64,000 nucleotides of DNA from CAZMGV01 sp964565925 (GTDB lineage Bacteria > JAGRBM01 > JAHCIT01), in contig CAZMGV010000001.1 of the NCBI GenBank assembly GCA_964565925.1, positions 124,001 to 188,000 of the forward strand, written 5' to 3'. The notes beneath the pieces are model-generated. The model did no database searches, was not told where the DNA came from, and saw nothing but the letters and a program-made list of their open reading frames with translations. Below are positions 27,201 to 31,525 of the stretch, one piece after another; position 1 is the first letter of the stretch, and each line of letters opens with the position of its first letter. Both the position numbers and the translations under genes were made by a program.

Positions 27201-30200
27201 TCGCCGGGTGTACCGGATCGAACAGCTGCAGTCCGACTGACGCGACGGCCACGTCGTCAGCTGCCTGGATTTCGACTCCGCAACGGCTCTGCGCGAAACA
27301 GCCGCCCGGATCCAAGTGCGTTACGCCGGTGATGACTGGCGGCCGATCAGCCTTGATCTCGGCCTGGATTACCCGGGATTCGGCGACATTACCGGCACTG
27401 TCTGTCGCCACCGCCTTGAACCGGACGAGCCTATCTATAGTATTCAGGTTCTCACCCGGAAGTAGGAGCGTCTGGTAATCAGCGGCCGGTATCACAAAAG
27501 CCGACGTTACGGAGTTGAATGCGGTGGTGGCCGGAACCGGCGACAGATCGGAATGTAATAGCCGCCATTCCTGGGCGTTGGAGAAACCGTAATAATCCAC
27601 TTTGACGATTTGTGAATTGTCGAAAGAGGATGCGCCGAGCAGCAGATTCATCGACGTGGTGTAAACAGCACCGTCCTTCGGCGACGTCAGGGCGACGGTG
27701 GGCGGCTGATCGTCTCGCGCTACAACGAAGGTCGATTTGACAGAATCGGCAGAGACATCCGTACGATCCGTCGCGCGTGCATACAGTTTTATCGTACTTC
27801 CCTTCATCTCGACCGGGATGCTCCACGCGATCTGATAAGGCTGGCCGGTGGCCGCGCCGAGAATCGAGACCGTATCGCCGGTCTCCAGCAGGAATTTCAC
27901 ACTCGAAATCCCGGAGATGTCGGATGCGTTGGCGGCGACGACGATCCGCGATCCGGCGACGAGGTTTTCTCCCGGTAGCGGTGCGGTCAGCACGACCTGC
28001 GGCGGTCCGTCCTGTGCAACCGACAGCTGGACCGGATTCGCCTCCATGCTCGACCCGCCGGAGTCGGTTGCCGCAAGGCGAACCCGTAGCGTCGCCCCCG
28101 CCGTTACTGTCGAGGGAAGCGTAAACGAGAGAGAGCTTGTAGCGGTTCCGCCGAAATCGGGAGCCGCCATCCACTTGGGATCCTGGATAAGATTCGATAT
28201 TCCCAGGGATTCTCCGGTGTCGCCGTCAATGACGATCGCTTCCGTCTTTTTCGCCGAGACGGTTGCAGTTGCTCCGGCGATCTGTGTCCAGCTGCCATTC
28301 GTATTCCGTATGTCGATCGCCGCGTCCACCCCCACTCCCAGCACCGCCTGATCGTCGGTCACGGAATAATCGACGATGACCGGCGCCTTCGGAGATACTG
28401 AAGTGCCTCCCGGAGTGGTGATTGACGGAGCCGGAGGCTTGTCGCGCACTACCTGTACAAAACTGTCAGGAAGATTCGCCGTATTTCCGTCCTCGCCGAC
28501 ACCAACGATCCTAATGACCACTCCCCGGTCGGCGAGTTCCGGCGGCACTGTGTATGAAATGTTGAATACCGGTCCCATCGGAATGGGTGGATCGTCGAGG
28601 ACGAACGTAACTCCGGCGTATGCGCATTCGGGATAATGGCGGATCTGGATAGTACAGGGCGTTGTCTGGCCGTAACTGTCGGTCCCGACGAGTGCACCAT
28701 TGGCATAAAACCTGACGGCACTTGTGAATTCAGTACCGAGAATCCGAAGATCGACTCGCTGACCGGCGAACCACTGTACATTCCCTCGCGGATTAAGCAG
28801 GCCGACCGGGAGTGGTGAGCCCGCCGGGGCCGGCACCACATGTAACTGGACATTTTCCGATACCACCTCATGAACGCCGTCGGAGACCGTCGCCGAGACA
28901 TTGTGAACGCCTTCGGCCAGTTTGTACGAAACCGAAAAGGGCGGCTGGGCCTGAGTATCGGATAGGATTCCGTCCAGATAGAATTTCACGTAGGCGACAA
29001 TATTCCGGTCGTCGCTTACGTTCGCCGTAACGGTCACGGAATCTCCGACATATGCCGTCGTCGCGGACGGTATTAGCTCGACCGAAGGCGGACCGTCCTG
29101 AACCTCAACCGGCAACGACGCAGAAAAAGATCCGCCGCCCGGCAGTTCCAGCCGGGCGGTGATAACGACCGAGCCCACGTCGGCCCCGGTAATCACGCCA
29201 GAAGAGTCCACCGTGGCGACCGAATCGTCGGAAGACGAATAAACGACCCCGAAGTCGCTTCCGAGCAGATACGTTCTCATAGAGCCCGGCTGGCCGACGA
29301 AAGTCGCGTACAGTTTCGTTTCGTGCGCCGATCCGACCGCCGCTATCGCAGCTGAATCCGAGGGCTCGTCGAAGTGAACCGCCGCAATCGTCAGCGCACC
29401 GTCGATATGAATGCCAAGGGACACTGGTGCCGCGCCCGGGAAACGTCCGTTCGACAGACGTACCACCGCGTCGCCGTCCGAATAGGCTGTTATCTTGCCG
29501 CCGGAGACGGAAATAGCCGGTGGCGGGTTCGAGCCCGGCACTATCTCCGCCACTGTATCGGCGTCGGACGACAGATCGATCCGCCCGCCGCTTGTCAGAA
29601 TTCCGCTTAGCCGGTAGTTCGCCGATGAGGCGAATGAACCGAGCACGACGGACGACGGCGTCAGATCGAGCGCCTGGACCCGGTCACCCGCCAACGAACT
29701 CTCGATGGTCGCCAGGCCGGATTGCCGGTAGGTGAATCCTCTTTCGTTCTGAAAGACCGTTTGGGCGATCAGCAGGTCTGCCGGCGAAACGATCAGGTTG
29801 CCGTTTTTGTCGAATACCTGACTGGAAACGTCTATGGTGGCCGACCGCGTGGAAATGTCGGCGTCACCTGGATCCGGGTCCGATATCGGCACGAGATATT
29901 CGAGCGGTGGGCGGCCCGGGCAGTTCTCAAAAGCGGGATCGATTAGCCCTTCGGATTTCGTGAGACAGGCGTCCGGCACGATTTTCACATGGGCCATACC
30001 GATGTCGGGCACCGCAGAGGCGAGTTGCTGGCCGTCGCCCAGCGCCTGGGCGACTTGCACGGACACCGTAATCGAGGCCTGATTGTTCCCAATGACCTGA
30101 AACCGGATTTGGGGATTCCCGACGATGATGTCGCGCGAAACGACATCCGCAAACGAAACCGACGAATACAGCGGCAATGGGCTGTAGGAACCGTCGCTTC

Positions 30201-31083
30201 TCGCATAGCCGCCGGTCAGATCATAAATGGCGATGGCTGTCTTGCTCGGACGCACCTCCACGCGCGTGTGCTTTCGGGCCGGCTGCGGTTCCAGGACTCG
30301 CAGACGGCCGACGAGCGCAAGGTTCCGTTTGGCTCCGGAAACACCTCCGACGGTTCCCGTGATGGCGACCGCGGGGATATTGACTGACCCGACGCAGGGT
30401 TCCGTCTCGTCTATACAGGCCGGTACTGACTGAGTGCCGCGGGCGACGACCGGCGAAACGGACGGCGTCACCAGATATCCGATCGGCTTTCTCGCCGGGA
30501 CCTCCCCGATCGCCTGTTTCGACAGTTCCAGTACTGCATTGACGCCGTCGAGGTCCGATGCCGCGATATCGGACGTAGCGAACCATAAAGTGTTGTTCCC
30601 GTCCAGAACCCAGTTCGCGGCACTTGCGCCGGAGAAGAAGGACCCATTCTGGGAGGCAATGGATTTACCCAGTGCTCCGCCCACGGCGGCGAGCTGGTCG
30701 ACGTCGATCACCGCGTAATCGATATAGGTCGTAGTGTCCGGCCAGATTTTCCGCGTGGCCGGTACGGGACCGCCGGCCGACTGGCACAACGATCCCAGAT
30801 CCCCCGACAATCCGCATTGGGTAGGAATATCCGTATCGGGAACCGGCGGAATCTGATAATCGAAACCCGTCAACTGGTCCGAGGAATCGTTGTAAACCGG
30901 GGAGAGCGTAGGACCCAAACGGGCCTGGATATATTCTGGCGTCCAGTCGAGCGTCGAAATCTGTTCCTGAATGGGATCGCCGACGGCGTAATTCCAGCTG
31001 TATATCAGAGATCCTGCAAGAACGACAAAGCCGATAACGAAAAAGGAAGGCCTGAATTTACGCAGCCCAAATGCTCCGAGCAC
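4426..31083 (-). CDS. Giant (~8,885 aa) modular Ig / propeller / IPT surface protein
   Basis: One uninterrupted frame of 26.7 kb, predicted at about 0.9 MDa. I place the start at GTG 31083, because GAGGGAGAG lies just upstream; the frame also opens at TTG 31158 without a ribosome site. N-terminus: FRPSFFVIGFVVLAGSLIY, a signal or membrane anchor. Numbering from 31158: a unique head to about 560, a Big_2-like domain (SSGVITGADVGS) near 660, then about 20 Ig-like modules to about 3,350, each opening with a D..PPxV seam. Six units of propeller-like region, SbsA-type Ig and two IPT/TIG domains fill about 3,390-7,460. A degenerate seventh propeller, a PPC-like domain near 8,320 (EPDDTFGEAKEI) and a Gly-rich beta-helix-like end follow. 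No enzyme motif, C-terminal barrel or sorting signal is visible. It is probably an adhesin or surface fibre; function unproven. Confidence 0.9.
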   Translation of the reverse strand: MLGAFGLRKFRPSFFVIGFVVLAGSLIYSWNYAVGDPIQEQISTLDWTPEYIQARLGPTLSPVYNDSSDQLTGFDYQIPPVPDTDIPTQCGLSGDLGSLCQSAGGPVPATRKIWPDTTTYIDYAVIDVDQLAAVGGALGKSIASQNGSFFSGASAANWVLDGNNTLWFATSDIAASDLDGVNAVLELSKQAIGEVPARKPIGYLVTPSVSPVVARGTQSVPACIDETEPCVGSVNIPAVAITGTVGGVSGAKRNLALVGRLRVLEPQPARKHTRVEVRPSKTAIAIYDLTGGYARSDGSYSPLPLYSSVSFADVVSRDIIVGNPQIRFQVIGNNQASITVSVQVAQALGDGQQLASAVPDIGMAHVKIVPDACLTKSEGLIDPAFENCPGRPPLEYLVPISDPDPGDADISTRSATIDVSSQVFDKNGNLIVSPADLLIAQTVFQNERGFTYRQSGLATIESSLAGDRVQALDLTPSSVVLGSFASSANYRLSGILTSGGRIDLSSDADTVAEIVPGSNPPPAISVSGGKITAYSDGDAVVRLSNGRFPGAAPVSLGIHIDGALTIAAVHFDEPSDSAAIAAVGSAHETKLYATFVGQPGSMRTYLLGSDFGVVYSSSDDSVATVDSSGVITGADVGSVVITARLELPGGGSFSASLPVEVQDGPPSVELIPSATTAYVGDSVTVTANVSDDRNIVAYVKFYLDGILSDTQAQPPFSVSYKLAEGVHNVSATVSDGVHEVVSENVQLHVVPAPAGSPLPVGLLNPRGNVQWFAGQRVDLRILGTEFTSAVRFYANGALVGTDSYGQTTPCTIQIRHYPECAYAGVTFVLDDPPIPMGPVFNISYTVPPELADRGVVIRIVGVGEDGNTANLPDSFVQVVRDKPPAPSITTPGGTSVSPKAPVIVDYSVTDDQAVLGVGVDAAIDIRNTNGSWTQIAGATATVSAKKTEAIVIDGDTGESLGISNLIQDPKWMAAPDFGGTATSSLSFTLPSTVTAGATLRVRLAATDSGGSSMEANPVQLSVAQDGPPQVVLTAPLPGENLVAGSRIVVAANASDISGISSVKFLLETGDTVSILGAATGQPYQIAWSIPVEMKGSTIKLYARATDRTDVSADSVKSTFVVARDDQPPTVALTSPKDGAVYTTSMNLLLGASSFDNSQIVKVDYYGFSNAQEWRLLHSDLSPVPATTAFNSVTSAFVIPAADYQTLLLPGENLNTIDRLVRFKAVATDSAGNVAESRVIQAEIKADRPPVITGVTHLDPGGCFAQSRCGVEIQAADDVAVASVGLQLFDPVHPATPLYDNSAANVPFQFSNIVVPASASSNLNLVATATDSIGQTVVWAETFTVNTDSEPPSVGIMSPSGGTSFRTSDPINVVVQAADNVSVASVRVSYPGHVLTAPLSTSTTGIFTSYNFGQIVIPAAAQSVTLTAQAVDPAGNSSSTSTTISIRDNSAPIIQILRPVAGTTFQEGDEFPVDITATDDGKMVAIYAAPVDSVPLCTSCANITNTLGTELKALNSGLAARVTVVAPRTDLPDGSTGKIRIRVQDDGGVDGIAELQLTLLNDLVSPAVQVTAPVSGSSYPSRSNIALNATATDNVRVNRAEFAVYDDATGELLQGTAVYDEKSYKFVTTTRDNPNSFGEIVVDKTFSGSYGSMLTLLDAWIGRTVRVDTYAYDRAGNSSEVQSIRIKVVGDLIPPAISVSGLSTGSNGEIYEGTTQTLSVVATDNIAVDHVDLSYWFAAVNTAGTVVAHTGETLLHGCPYLTLIQSTSPLTGCSAGEVQSYGDKRLIQIPRKADLASLVTDPTTQHVELQITAVATDRSANQGGLRGGSARYTVAADLPPAVAFTNPGPLNAPVEHEWLTPDLSVTDNLDDLNVTVLGGRGSLDELIAGKFVVTDPALEFGTGSGVYGPLAVSIEAVQNIPAVTSPVSSLRVSTSGSDSVELGMPGGAFSLGRTIASNGDDPAKVRIKTELPDGADATQWKLVVSVASPALGPSAAVHEYVGTTGATFIQSDLFAQHIATGDHWQVQVFRSVNGTWVEESGAVTDVFTESYVDIPSLSVVAGGSEYRLTSYRTCQQAIPCQNVVSQPFKPQLGYDYYLQPFDSAFMAVAATDGFGGTGWATSNFVVLEDREAPSAGVVAVNNTHPVAGGRPVPIAANFEDDSRLSRVDIYLNDNFIGTAAAVRGPSQMHGSGTVSWQTYQGPGFTYNVTMPKELSGTLGNLVARGYDLYGHVAISSPLNFFVWPDMPPKIAYSGVSSPAGNTTDPIALAAGNATVLEGSPATISFNVTEDVGLQSISVFFNGNPLITYDQQTALLANGPLDASVNYQLPIPTGLGDAALFSVQATDVRGLQSSADLLVKPVGNRAPFVWIISPVPGSEIVEGINSLTFAAVAIDDQSLDNVQFYVDGAISGPPVHPGERSSDGKIGSRDVIWSSFYNSDGTPIPANNEYPEVSAAVHALPPYYSPKKLKVFYVTLSLPANVFSVGRNFAVQAVASDITGVKSSASSQNLRIVGDTTPPYARILKPYNLLTVTEGSSLGMTFLGLDNVQVSGMQVLAHYFDLGDDYCSGATSIDENAFNPVEDSKYLVTGIPPEDQVLQTTAVKETPQYGFELPLSTLDEAFGLSRQQAIAASACRYLVGIKVVTSDLNGNTSDWSQVFLEPQGDFSQPPVQLNEETLLVRLKPDEPAYVNIDKVTPGYNSGAYLYVASGSRLAVSVQAVDDVGIDRVYMEHDLGQGFVSVSPQRYYDTDAPYGFNYDVPQLGPDETTRTISIRIKAVDRVGNVTFSAPRDLKIQQDQPPLVSIVRPAQAAQLPEGNPVRIEVAAQDDVGVTQVGFRVDDGGGFRQFASAQVPPYVAFFPVAYGSAPRSLSFQAIATDTAGHVISSGITNISVVKDTTPPAVSFVSPAAGSEIIAGTSYSIQVRADDDGEIALVNIYVNGTAVARLTQAPYLAVVPAPVLPGDQLSQTFNIRADAIDASGNTGSETIVVTAVANRPPVCSSVVAYPQNGSTVDSGSQNVVTEGGSAFVRVEASDPDEAAYSGVADVELSGSGKLLWTDYVAPYDGVIAIRSLTDSERAAGYGTLTLTAQASDYLGKTSNPCQAAVRITADQPPSVQIAQIVSNFVTAVDLRANPVTFVTVLDGSQNRVVVEAHDDVQISKVDMYLNDVLVSHVTQSLGQLGYFDAASLYEGEFTAPAGAQGRQLTLRVVAYDNTGKTSQASIFIGSEADRSPPIVQVFRPVAGTLVPYGEPIDYAAATLDIGYVNGVTVTYYNPLQPDLKVVEFAGQEITGNVFGGVTAPGSRVFGFPEGGAPLAGSQVGGVSVIPGQYLNFETTAQDSADPPNIGIGNPVNVEVGLPVPVRSLGGGDQRIIRSERYGNALIVATRSFGLKFVPFDPIHGQFNFDGTPSPKASSLRIVPNVVIEAVDPVTQRPVNSSVLDPMVQWTDVGTGLLDFTPTTTTNQAIYQQEDAYPVAFAMREDMAFVAVRHVRPSTTNRTAIEIFRIVSDVLPPERLSVAPINGLDYVDLAIEKNLLVAAAGSAGLQIYDVSNPEKPFHVKEVPVVGGAWSVAVKDGIIYVAAGSAGLNVYDGNSPLLPEIGNTDTPGVAMSLVISGNNVFVGDDGSNSGISVISVEDPRQPVVTDWTRTSVGRADRLPQGVSDLTAVGPLIAAGVKISDQEIVNGSPSLVDGELQLFKFDGAHVSLKVRGMTNPDMASVSPRDSTVIVATRSDITDFNKDEFFPLPFATVWDVSPADGETQVPVTTAITLKFGIPIAPDSGPCPSVRPFDVTTGDLGDVTGPLVTGDYTCSGRTVSFSPSAPFVENTAVYIHVAPGAYTMLDGVTLVEGFVSKFRTEETANSSAISLIRATPNSGSASGGTIVWVEGTGIEAGATLTIGGQPVPALVETPYTSAFDPAVDSRISFTTPPSSNGLATIVVRNPSGRHASLEGAFLYSDSLRLEFTLPSTGSTAFSTQVTLVGGGFVPGMTARFGSVEVPLTVIGAEQAVATVTPQDYGVVDVFIKNPNSDHAVLPGGFMFSGLGSSATMMAPSSATEMLGGSESGFFAVSSGIRGVVEAEVAETTGRYRNAYVLLGGSSCTVADGYVPGTVQTVRLGNVTETAGGVRRYSNIGNSAISGDGVEIPRPYSPVAGLVDGRMLYVAANSACYPPANAAARRSAVLSIDVSDGSNLCAGGNPTPCSAGNPVPIGPEVLSITKSGNLIVVGTVSGLYFVDASNPGALVLVSHTDTVNVDSVPVDVGQIFDLDLVGDRLLIPSYATTIDPQTGYFLPRNPWLLDMSVASPDPAVISGLKVAGRIDGIGRSGSTVYTASAVTGLQYVDDTGLLSFSGTANQAGFPLPLTAEDQRVTAKSNLLARSGSTLQGPQGYLSFLEFSNITDRSDPKLLGAIQPGLPTKYSIPTHLALDGDVSILATGLRLDVVEVPYLDVRSVAPADRANGIALDQPVRVTFTRAVDAGSVAGNIRIVRKSGPLPLIGTTVAVNIEPVDAENINTPSGPLTEATAFDLYGNLVGDYFDPGTVYEIVVDGNIRTADGLAGLLGRVSSRFTTNLVGGGEPVRIDGLNPHLVPLAGSSTILVTGRGFSGSLRAAVGGLAIPPGAIVCTNCGGGEQTIEITLSNLNLADGGLASLHVYNDSTGSDASMAGALLLMSPLSIEEVSPDWGTVEGGQNVSIQGTGFSPEVDSLGHPRLTVTFGGIPAVRVFVRSIGLIEAITPSGIVGSAPIQVTNPDGSEASADFTFAGPVVEGIDSQSIGSITSPIGGAAYLDGRVFVTAQWFPGYDSPISHGRLDIANFLSLSSTDPCSWNTDALKAEGATLGSDDFPFQIDLNGDGAEDRYDAMLDLGRLRIPGKPVLLPERDLVLVPIYVGSKAFIYVVNISNICQPAIVGQVDLLSAEFPRDMRVAGNLIFVALGNDGVRVLYIADALHAFIIDEIPTEYPAVGLALSGTDVAIFTSPIMPGLAAGAYASPTWGIGSKVVFAKAIRGDFQPVASYGRACRDGAGVNDRFYLACGSSGIRIVDLVEGSDGPGTLGAVERGSGNTSPPGVAVSISVLTSLAYVGFQDAGIWIFDISDPSGPAALAPVDNRLGGQVQGIMTDGPVTIGLFYDENHDESYNLQRLQTNIIVDLNLAQIEPAPGSVTPLERQDVQIIFTAVIDSDSLSDSRVRLIRLNSAEPAIQLHDGSAVHGHVVPATITPAPGSGSLGNYLRIQPAQLPDGLYFEAGTQYLVDLSGQIASPEGARLVHGRGYSFTFTVATVPDSPIPVVSYVTPVSGSLTGGYEIAISGFGIQENADVYVGGELMSHTADGYQVAGNSATITVDIPVSTERVPGSATVRVVNPGGTSAALLGGFLYLDHLSVESITPEYGPAQGGDLITVRGTGFTPASLLTSPLKITVGGVPASGINVLLPTLLQFKAPPGPFGPADIRIKIPGSDELLVQSAHRYGLPYLTKYQLNKTFPATVTADDNGVAWLTAGGSDVIGESIETRKSFSQRFMAVDVHNPPTPNLAGALSTLPHDPPSDVEQLAKYYPISVTRDFTAQSFDVLPVDPNKTVVANGEQGLVVIDTTDLLGADLVGVHQPLPVDDQYSGLRPKITSTAIKLGPAIYATHFDSVVLNPTDGVAGTNTDGSTIDVSVASDPVELVRYHDNVELEDLFISTPEGPTLAGAPAHRTLAVGEYIFSVTSRRELKCSRDLLDSGGTCLAKDIFNNKTISEGGHLHVAKRSGAAINRVGTFGLNFFQQNGGGSPEHLILTALEITSDGFLMVGGPSGIYVVDAEEFLDPEINTPQLKCRGHITLTLDEVSNVGVIRSIKSVGSYLLTAWDAGGVRIFDVSGLAGLRSGPLPQDCSARISVPVLSAGNREYARAADFFQDQVLAASPQPEATGINISAGSMNILSVPFSMVMKTEPANNARWATDKPVGITLNREPVAASLNNGTVSIVRMLDHSVIAGAISVDDRTVTFTPSSPLAPEENYQIVVTAALRDREGGALIADYHSAFRTLPADIQPPKIRGISPKILSVDGGQVTVTGDGFGSIDVIWVGDREITDVPDQAGSVFQRIPPSSPGDPDQLVITLASGLEAGPLDVRVIDSSHHLNEISPLGLIALHQLNQVGAQMSPLSGPMSGGTRITVSLAEPAFVPGAVVRIGERTGIAMDVLDLSTFDFLSPRQLAAGIYPVEIRNPGGDWVTVGNFAYEVPNGGAINLPGYPNSRSAHGIAYVGDYLYVAAFSYLENMAGLEIFNVSIPQVPISLSWLPFWNNTGFKREPIGLAIIDNVAAVGVRGGTIYFVDITDKQSTYVTGVIDTGSEITGLSAAGSYVIAATAQGSIKLIDLNSAPVTVTDLATDTPLVNLIGLSVYGGVLATAEAMAGADAGRTLIRIFRLNGDWSATQISSLIVDIAASPGELFTDGTCVYVSGGGELRIIDITDPANPRSTFVAHPAATDPITALVSRGRQVLTFSDDVIFTTVPMARVIGTTPAAGAVVPPSLATVVVQFSEPMATASLRSNQAGAADDQDPPAIPDYSDDNVYVVSAIDGSRVPARLNNDITVFGSTVTVQLLAPLSELTDYELRMASGPGGVRSLGGLVLGSDIVVPFQTTGSAYVQPAIASVSPHILRIGTGVRQVTITGEGFDNGAAVTLNGLSATVESFVPATDGPDQIVISVDTGNLSPGLKGPVVINVDNPGGLTAALTGGLVIVDPVSISSITPNLGGQAGGTSVTITGTGFLPGATVSFRSLASGVALPVTSIRVQSLGRITAITPPHKSGPADVIVSSLGSSGTLASGYYYTLELVAGIDIGPVSDLAAISDGLMYAASGCRDLDYACGGKFVGVDISNRAAPGILFNMPIGDFVTSMSVVDLTPYDRVYFAANAWMDGLPEGGNGYSGYIRWVDVQGQENSSLVVSPVTAGVRTGGVAHDLLVADDVVLVADEYGLKAFSSIAKPGTVSAVGRVILDTASPQAPRYGATAVGRTGRYAVAGTQDPDNTGQYIVRPVDLMNPDAFHGAAGSGALGTAENVDGPVRRIRVDGDEILAVTDTSIYKFRLDETTGLLASVRAYTAMPPPVPGLPAVHRQFTDVLPFGDRLLSAAGDSGIFSYEKNDETAPLEDATPVAGMATAVAYAGADVIVGSRSDNTHGSFDIIQPARLFVRKTTPVTDGLIGTDGALRIEFSSYLDPSSLTDTSVAITGAGGTSVIASTRSMASGPSGTVLTVRPVVALPPQADLQLIATTAIADLTGRNLEADYVLNFRTGIAAGSAPVVKSVTPSVIILDEPAVLTVTGSWLSDPSSVLIGAQQIDNAAFTTSADGATMVISYVPQGNTGVTGIEITGSNGLTGGRIGSLVFIRQPVITTVINSVRTDQGGWVDVYGEDFYAGTDVTVDGVSVLAVEYIDSTHIRVLVPPGAMWGFVPVTATNIPGRAPAVLERGVMYTPAPVAVYQGAGNFSGAALTSSSSLEASDPYTGRFSKVDFTNPGNPQVSQSATPISLGTMANLQIVDQLEGYFVVSPYLGADHALARLPIGPDGHPAQTTVIDGVTARGNATVPSHPAERFHYTDGLVYGGNYRNGGYLASLKSSKVALLNLGSFRGLGPNPQYENWDNMSGSNGARVTFGRERDDGSNIYDIHIAELDGVVADLDLNEWPDAIPGENLLPDIDGVAIGDEYLAVVSDTGTYNPFVVELYRIDRELKTITEVGDFPLDNTFVPLKDTYYHGYYESAMIRGGALILTVAKGIFAFDLSALEIPGATARDALITYFDTSRLPWITTYQSSDLDYGRAAIVSGGRIAVYDTSGVIGERATNSNVSTETVWTGSAERISIKLNTPPPAASSPVVTVAGIQATNVAVQDDTISFDLPALVDSGGNALGIVDQTRAGSRGRYARVEIQAIPGGDLGLVEVMPAPDFAVDSYLADGVPPTAPLALDSELSVVFTDEPDPRIVAGGLQDVDVFLYPFGNVTDGKYQQDTGDSKSFIITRSAGYDYYYPKWFRFAEAVEVIPEPTGVSVRGAYLKSQWGLYSWSSDVHRYPDFAYVTGLDVLNLPDIPGPDYVFTSPDDQFVAEVAMVTEDGRAYLFPFDWEWPEFSRSVWGVVDVSETPDRQIIVTPFSADATGTTAVTFSEYIFAGIYQTVTREFAVEIPPVATILSPSDGQTIFNSFVTVRATANRPVVSVEMQLGMDVYQANLEADGTTWSTDVLFPDVGTYTISVTATDAGGLVSTPAPVTVTYNPSASGPVITGLNPQAGNLSVLDLVSSEGRFEISFDQPIDLSSASETATVACGEPDPPPPGDAFEPDDTFGEAKEIYSGSPQNHSFHTLYDVDHNFFQLYDTCDVEMRLDFNDSGYTYVNMSLYDQDINYLGDAVPGTGMRSFQATLGPGTYYSESSGNDNDINCITQPEASGCAIPLESYWASLNISNCAGGGFGGNTPPGGGGEGSGGGSGGGTNLVGRAKVGLRQGTTNLNVNYQLSADGRTLWVYPYDALNADAPYSLSVASVRGTSGAEMAASDAGCFSYTVDSGPLSLTGGNTVQIDATNLMLEGRDITVDGAGSTLIVAGDHNWGSVTLGHGARITHPPSDAANPDTPYLAITAQNLTIDADSSIDTTGRGYLGAHSGSNDSDYGLSLNNAAAAQYYSGGSYGGFGGSPYSRTGIYGGFTDYTVTQNVAGPQSGSGGASGSPQFPGGNGGGQVKLYVTNLVLNGSIVADGDTTQSSWSGAGSGGSVDIAVWGTVQGSGRISASGGDALNSTNDGAFSNSGAGGGGRIMIYALPTGSDGDGMPLFDSIQMEAHGGASSAGPALSGGSGTVYVQRADDYTGILLFDNAGIMTTPDISTLVLRTRLSGTRPTISGVNEIIVRNKARVEIIDRVPTWIQIVTDTDADTYYFGTP
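8760..20990 (-). repeat. Six tandem ~2-kb units: propeller-like + SbsA-type Ig + two IPT/TIG domains
   Basis: The translated order recurs six times with unit starts near 20990, 18960, 16770, 14700, 12440 and 10690. Each has blades such as LLVAAAGSAGLQIYDVSNPE (LVIVD style), then an SbsA-like Ig opening (VSPADGETQVP, VAPADRANGIALDQ, IEPAPGSVTP, TEPANNARWATDKP, TTPAAGAVVPP, TTPVTDGLIGTDG). Two IPT/TIG domains follow (for example SPDWGTVEGGQNVSIQGTGF). Units run 1.75-2.26 kb and are diverged in sequence, so the duplication is old. Confidence 0.75.
21020..29100 (-). repeat. Array of ~20 Ig-like modules in the giant protein
   Basis: Translated seams of the type DGPPSVEL, DRPPVITG, DSEPPSVGIMSPSGG, DTTPPAVSFVSPAAG and DRSPPIVQVFRPVAG recur about 21 times over 2,690 residues. 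Each is followed by an A-DD-V strand pattern and a closing ATDSAGN-like loop. This is the usual architecture of cadherin/Big-type bacterial adhesion rods. Seam DD and DN pairs could bind calcium (inference). Confidence 0.75.
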
Positions 31084-31123
31084 GGATTCTCTCCCTCTTG
31101 GTTCCCCTGAAACGTGCCACTGC

Positions 31124-31142
31124 AAGGCGTTTAGAACGCCTT
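31124..31142 (-). promoter_or_regulatory. Hairpin in the giant gene's 5' leader
   Basis: Perfect 7-bp stem AAGGCGT / ACGCCTT with a 5-nt loop, about 40 nt upstream of the chosen GTG start and inside the predicted leader. There is no T-run, so it is not an obvious terminator; it may shield the message or control translation. Confidence 0.5.
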
Positions 31143-31218
31143 CGGGTCTCCCAGACAAATATGACGAACCCTCAAAAGTTTCGTTGGGAATTCGGCAGGT
31201 CTGTCTGAACTAAATTTC

Positions 31219-31247
31219 TATTAACTAAGCCATGAGGGCAGCGTCAA
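31219..31247 (-). promoter_or_regulatory. Sigma-70-like promoter of the giant-protein operon
   Basis: On the minus strand TTGACG (31247-31242) and TTAATA (31224-31219) are separated by 17 nt. Transcription would start near 31212, leaving a leader of about 130 nt before the GTG at 31083. The DNA upstream is AT-rich, like an UP element. Confidence 0.5.
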
Positions 31248-31525
31248 AATGAAAAGTCGAAATTAGCAGTTTATTTACAAATATCATTAGCCATAATTTT
31301 GGCGAATTCGCACGCCCTGAAGCTAGTTCAACGTTACGAAATTACAATTTCGCGAAGAGCTGCGATAGGTTACCCGCTTGGCTGCAATTCGGAGCCGCCT
31401 AAATCGTGCGTCGGTTTCCTGACATATACGCTTTGCAGCGGCTGAAACCTGCCCGTACCCGGGGGGCGCTCCTCAAGGGTCTGGGATAATATCACGGGTC
31501 TTTCTCAACCAGCATTTCCTGAGCT

